A stretch of DNA of 64,000 nucleotides from contig PKWY01000060.1 of assembly GCA_003132205.1 (NCBI GenBank), positions 5,611-69,610 of the forward strand, in the 5' to 3' direction. This document shows, one piece after another, positions 63,945 to 64,000 of the stretch (position 1 is its first letter; every line of letters starts with the position of its first letter). The translations under genes were made by a program, and so were the position numbers. The stretch comes from Acidimicrobiaceae bacterium. GTDB taxonomy: Bacteria > Actinomycetota > Acidimicrobiia > Acidimicrobiales > RAAP-2. Below the pieces are notes generated by a model. That model made no database searches. It saw only the letters and a program-made list of their open reading frames with translations, and was not told the DNA's origin.

Positions 63945-64000
63945 CGGCGGGCCGTCGCCTTGTGCGCGGGCATTCCCTCGAGTTCGGCCAAGGCCTCGAT
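63941..64000 (-). CDS. hisD: Histidinol dehydrogenase, last 19 codons (cut by window edge)
   Basis: The visible end reads ALAELEGMPAHKATARR and stop, matching the HisD C-terminus (AxAEGLPAHxxAxxxR). Its TGA overlaps the hisCB ATG in an ATGA quartet. Identification rests on this short tail plus operon position. Confidence 0.8.
   Translation of the reverse strand: MEALAELEGMPAHKATARR

Overview
The window is GC-rich, gene-dense chromosomal DNA from an actinobacterium. The evidence is a GatCAB amidotransferase, a PASTA-domain kinase-like protein, an F420-type luciferase-like oxidoreductase, a class E/F-like sortase, heavy use of GTG starts, many 4-base ATGA/GTGA overlaps, and many start codons lying 5-8 bases behind a TANNNT -10 box (leaderless transcription). 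An acidimicrobial-type lineage is my guess; there is no rRNA to prove it. I found no rRNA, tRNA, insertion sequence, prophage or CRISPR array. The content is mostly core metabolism, with a few accessory loci and two decayed genes.

Region by region. 1-4716 (minus): branched-chain amino acid genes ilvD, then a leader peptide plus attenuator, then ilvB-ilvN-ilvC (ilvC runs off the left edge). 4817-7401: a small membrane protein with 9-residue Ser-Ile-Gly repeats, then a plus-strand pair of a DUF3494 ice-binding protein with a cell-wall sorting tail and its sortase. 7488-13896 (minus): SDR, MFS exporter, esterase-gatC-gatA-gatB. 13962-23064 (minus): a long tightly packed series of MFS, gabD-like dehydrogenase, cysteine desulfurase, mnmA, ligA, a PASTA pseudokinase and a CxxC protein. 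23125-31461: a 40-aa membrane protein, yceI divergent from marR with a palindromic operator, ileS, two GNAT genes, a HAD phosphatase, glutathione peroxidase, a quinone oxidoreductase and a DUF5522 protein.

31458-39232: MFS exporter, alanine dehydrogenase and a divergent diamine/polyamine catabolic locus (aldehyde dehydrogenase; Lrp regulator, class III aminotransferase, FAD amine oxidase). 39242-46426: membrane and secreted proteins, threonine dehydratase, a CadD-like transporter, MFS, a Tat-exported peptide-binding protein and a secreted DUF5666 protein. 46659-50226: nucleobase salvage (NCS1 permease, a phosphoribosyltransferase, yeast-type cytosine deaminase, uracil phosphoribosyltransferase). 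50317-54092: a heterodimeric ABC exporter. 54249-57526: a relic of an ABC-2 ATPase, an LLM oxidoreductase, glutamate dehydrogenase, and a shattered amidohydrolase still facing its TetR-type regulator. 58150-60513: small membrane and coiled-coil proteins, a ygiD-type dioxygenase and a COG4280-like membrane protein. 60597-64000 (minus): histidine genes hisD(3' end)-hisCB fusion-hisH-hisF-hisIE.

How the parts work together: ilvD/B/N/C make valine, leucine and isoleucine, and a leader peptide rich in those residues senses supply. The amine cluster can turn putrescine-like diamines into an aminoaldehyde and then an amino acid; GabD could carry the carbon on to succinate, and alanine dehydrogenase could recycle alanine made by the transaminase. 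The permease, cytosine deaminase and Upp form a route from external cytosine to UMP. Cysteine desulfurase beside MnmA supplies sulfur for tRNA 2-thiouridine. The most unusual items are the sortase-linked ice-binding protein, the PASTA protein whose kinase domain has lost its catalytic residues, the HisC-HisB fusion, and the repeat protein.
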